Of a DNA stretch of 64,000 nucleotides, positions 63,566-64,000 are shown piece by piece. Source of the stretch: Paraburkholderia gardini (GTDB lineage Bacteria > Pseudomonadota > Gammaproteobacteria > Burkholderiales > Burkholderiaceae); contig NZ_CAJQYY010000013.1 of NCBI RefSeq assembly GCF_907164575.1, forward strand, positions 1 through 64,000, given 5' to 3'. A program made the translations under genes and the position numbers. The notes under the pieces were generated by a model that did not search any database, was not told the origin of the DNA, and was given only the letters and a program-made list of their open reading frames with translations. The first letter of the stretch is position 1. Each line of letters begins with the position of its first letter.

Positions 63566-64000
63566 TCAGCCAATCGTCATCAAATTCGCATTGCCGCCTG
63601 CTGCTGCCGTATTTACGCTGACCGAACGTTCCGTCAACAGACGTTCAAGCGCGTAATCCTCATCGCCGCTTTCCAGCGCGCGTGCCGCCACGCCCTGCAC
63701 CGATACGATCGGCCCCGGCCGTTTCGCGACTTCCTTTACCAGCGCGAGCAGCTCGTCGCTGTCGCCTTCGAAAAGCACTGCATCGAAAGCGGCCTCGGCG
63801 GTCTTCTTCACGCTCGCGTGTTGCTTCAATCCCGCGGGCAACGCGGCGACCAGCTGCTCGCCCGCCGCGCCTTCGAAAAGCGCGCGGTTTCCTGTCGCCA
63901 GCACCGCGGCAAACTGCGCGCGGGCACCGCCGTGGGTCGACGGCACGCACAGCACGGTGCCACGAGCGCCGAGCGTGTACGTGTTGCGCTCGCCGGTCGG
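63566..64000 (-). CDS. putA: C-terminal end of bifunctional proline/P5C dehydrogenase PutA (partial)
   Basis: Open to the window edge and truncated at its 5' end; 144 codons plus stop are visible. The C-terminal SVNTAAAGGNANLMTIG is the diagnostic PutA end, and the preceding GERNTYTLGARGTVLCVPS and VQGVAARALESGDEDYALE segments belong to its C-terminal domain. PutA oxidises proline to glutamate through its PRODH and P5CDH domains, which lie beyond the window. Confidence 0.92.
   Translation of the reverse strand, partial: PTGERNTYTLGARGTVLCVPSTHGGARAQFAAVLATGNRALFEGAAGEQLVAALPAGLKQHASVKKTAEAAFDAVLFEGDSDELLALVKEVAKRPGPIVSVQGVAARALESGDEDYALERLLTERSVSVNTAAAGGNANLMTIG

Overview
The window looks like a chromosomal segment of a high-GC betaproteobacterium of the Burkholderia/Paraburkholderia group. 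This rests on gene content and codon bias (rpsU beside fliC, glycine-riboswitch gcvTHP, a PutA C-terminus, Liv-type transporters, OGT-like flagellar glycosyltransferases). The species cannot be fixed from sequence reading alone.

Layout. 1-1.5 kb: rpsU and an aldo/keto reductase on the minus strand. 1.7-4.6 kb: a plus-strand late flagellar block, fliC (very short flagellin, behind a sigma-28-type promoter), fliD and a fliT-like gene. 4.7-23.7 kb: a minus-strand glycan island that very probably decorates the flagellin. It holds four TPR-GT41 (O-GlcNAc-transferase-like) proteins, a UDP-glucuronate-decarboxylase-like epimerase, three DegT-type PLP proteins (one without the Schiff-base lysine), two stand-alone methyltransferases, a small GT2-like enzyme, a WbqC-like protein and a GT2-methyltransferase fusion. 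Many neighbours share ATGA stop/start overlaps. 24.3-24.7 kb: an orphan secreted protein.

25.1-34.0 kb: a self-contained minus-strand amide operon. It runs nitrilase-type hydrolase, periplasmic binding protein, LivH, a LivM-LivG fusion, LivF, amidase-signature amidase, a cytosolic AmiC-like sensor without signal peptide, and an AmiR-like ANTAR antiterminator. In front of it sit a near-consensus sigma-70 promoter and a leader whose last small hairpin shares bases with an intrinsic terminator. This layout predicts autoregulation by antitermination. 34.4-36.6 kb: a VapBC-type toxin-antitoxin pair, tRNA-Arg(CCG) and a membrane-anchored dihaem cytochrome c. 36.6-40.1 kb: Rep helicase and a Gfo/Idh/MocA oxidoreductase.

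40.2-49.7 kb: a tandem glycine riboswitch and gcvT-gcvH-gcvP, then an alginate-lyase-like secreted protein, sdaA (L-serine dehydratase) and a ThDP-dependent enzyme. Glycine cleavage and serine deamination form a one-carbon/serine module.

49.7-61.8 kb: the most novel region, a minus-strand lipid operon. Its first gene fuses an acyl carrier protein, a class III aminotransferase and a domain resembling cyanobacterial acyl-ACP reductase (AAR). It is followed by a fatty-acyl-AMP ligase, a cytochrome P450, an ICMT-like membrane methyltransferase, a GST, a small membrane protein, a DUF2156/LPG-synthase-like protein, a FAD oxidoreductase, an acyl-CoA dehydrogenase and another membrane protein. The inferred chemistry is activation of a fatty acid, reduction to the aldehyde, transamination to a fatty amine and tailoring. 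62.3-64 kb: a LivJ-like binding protein and the C-terminus of putA, cut by the window edge.
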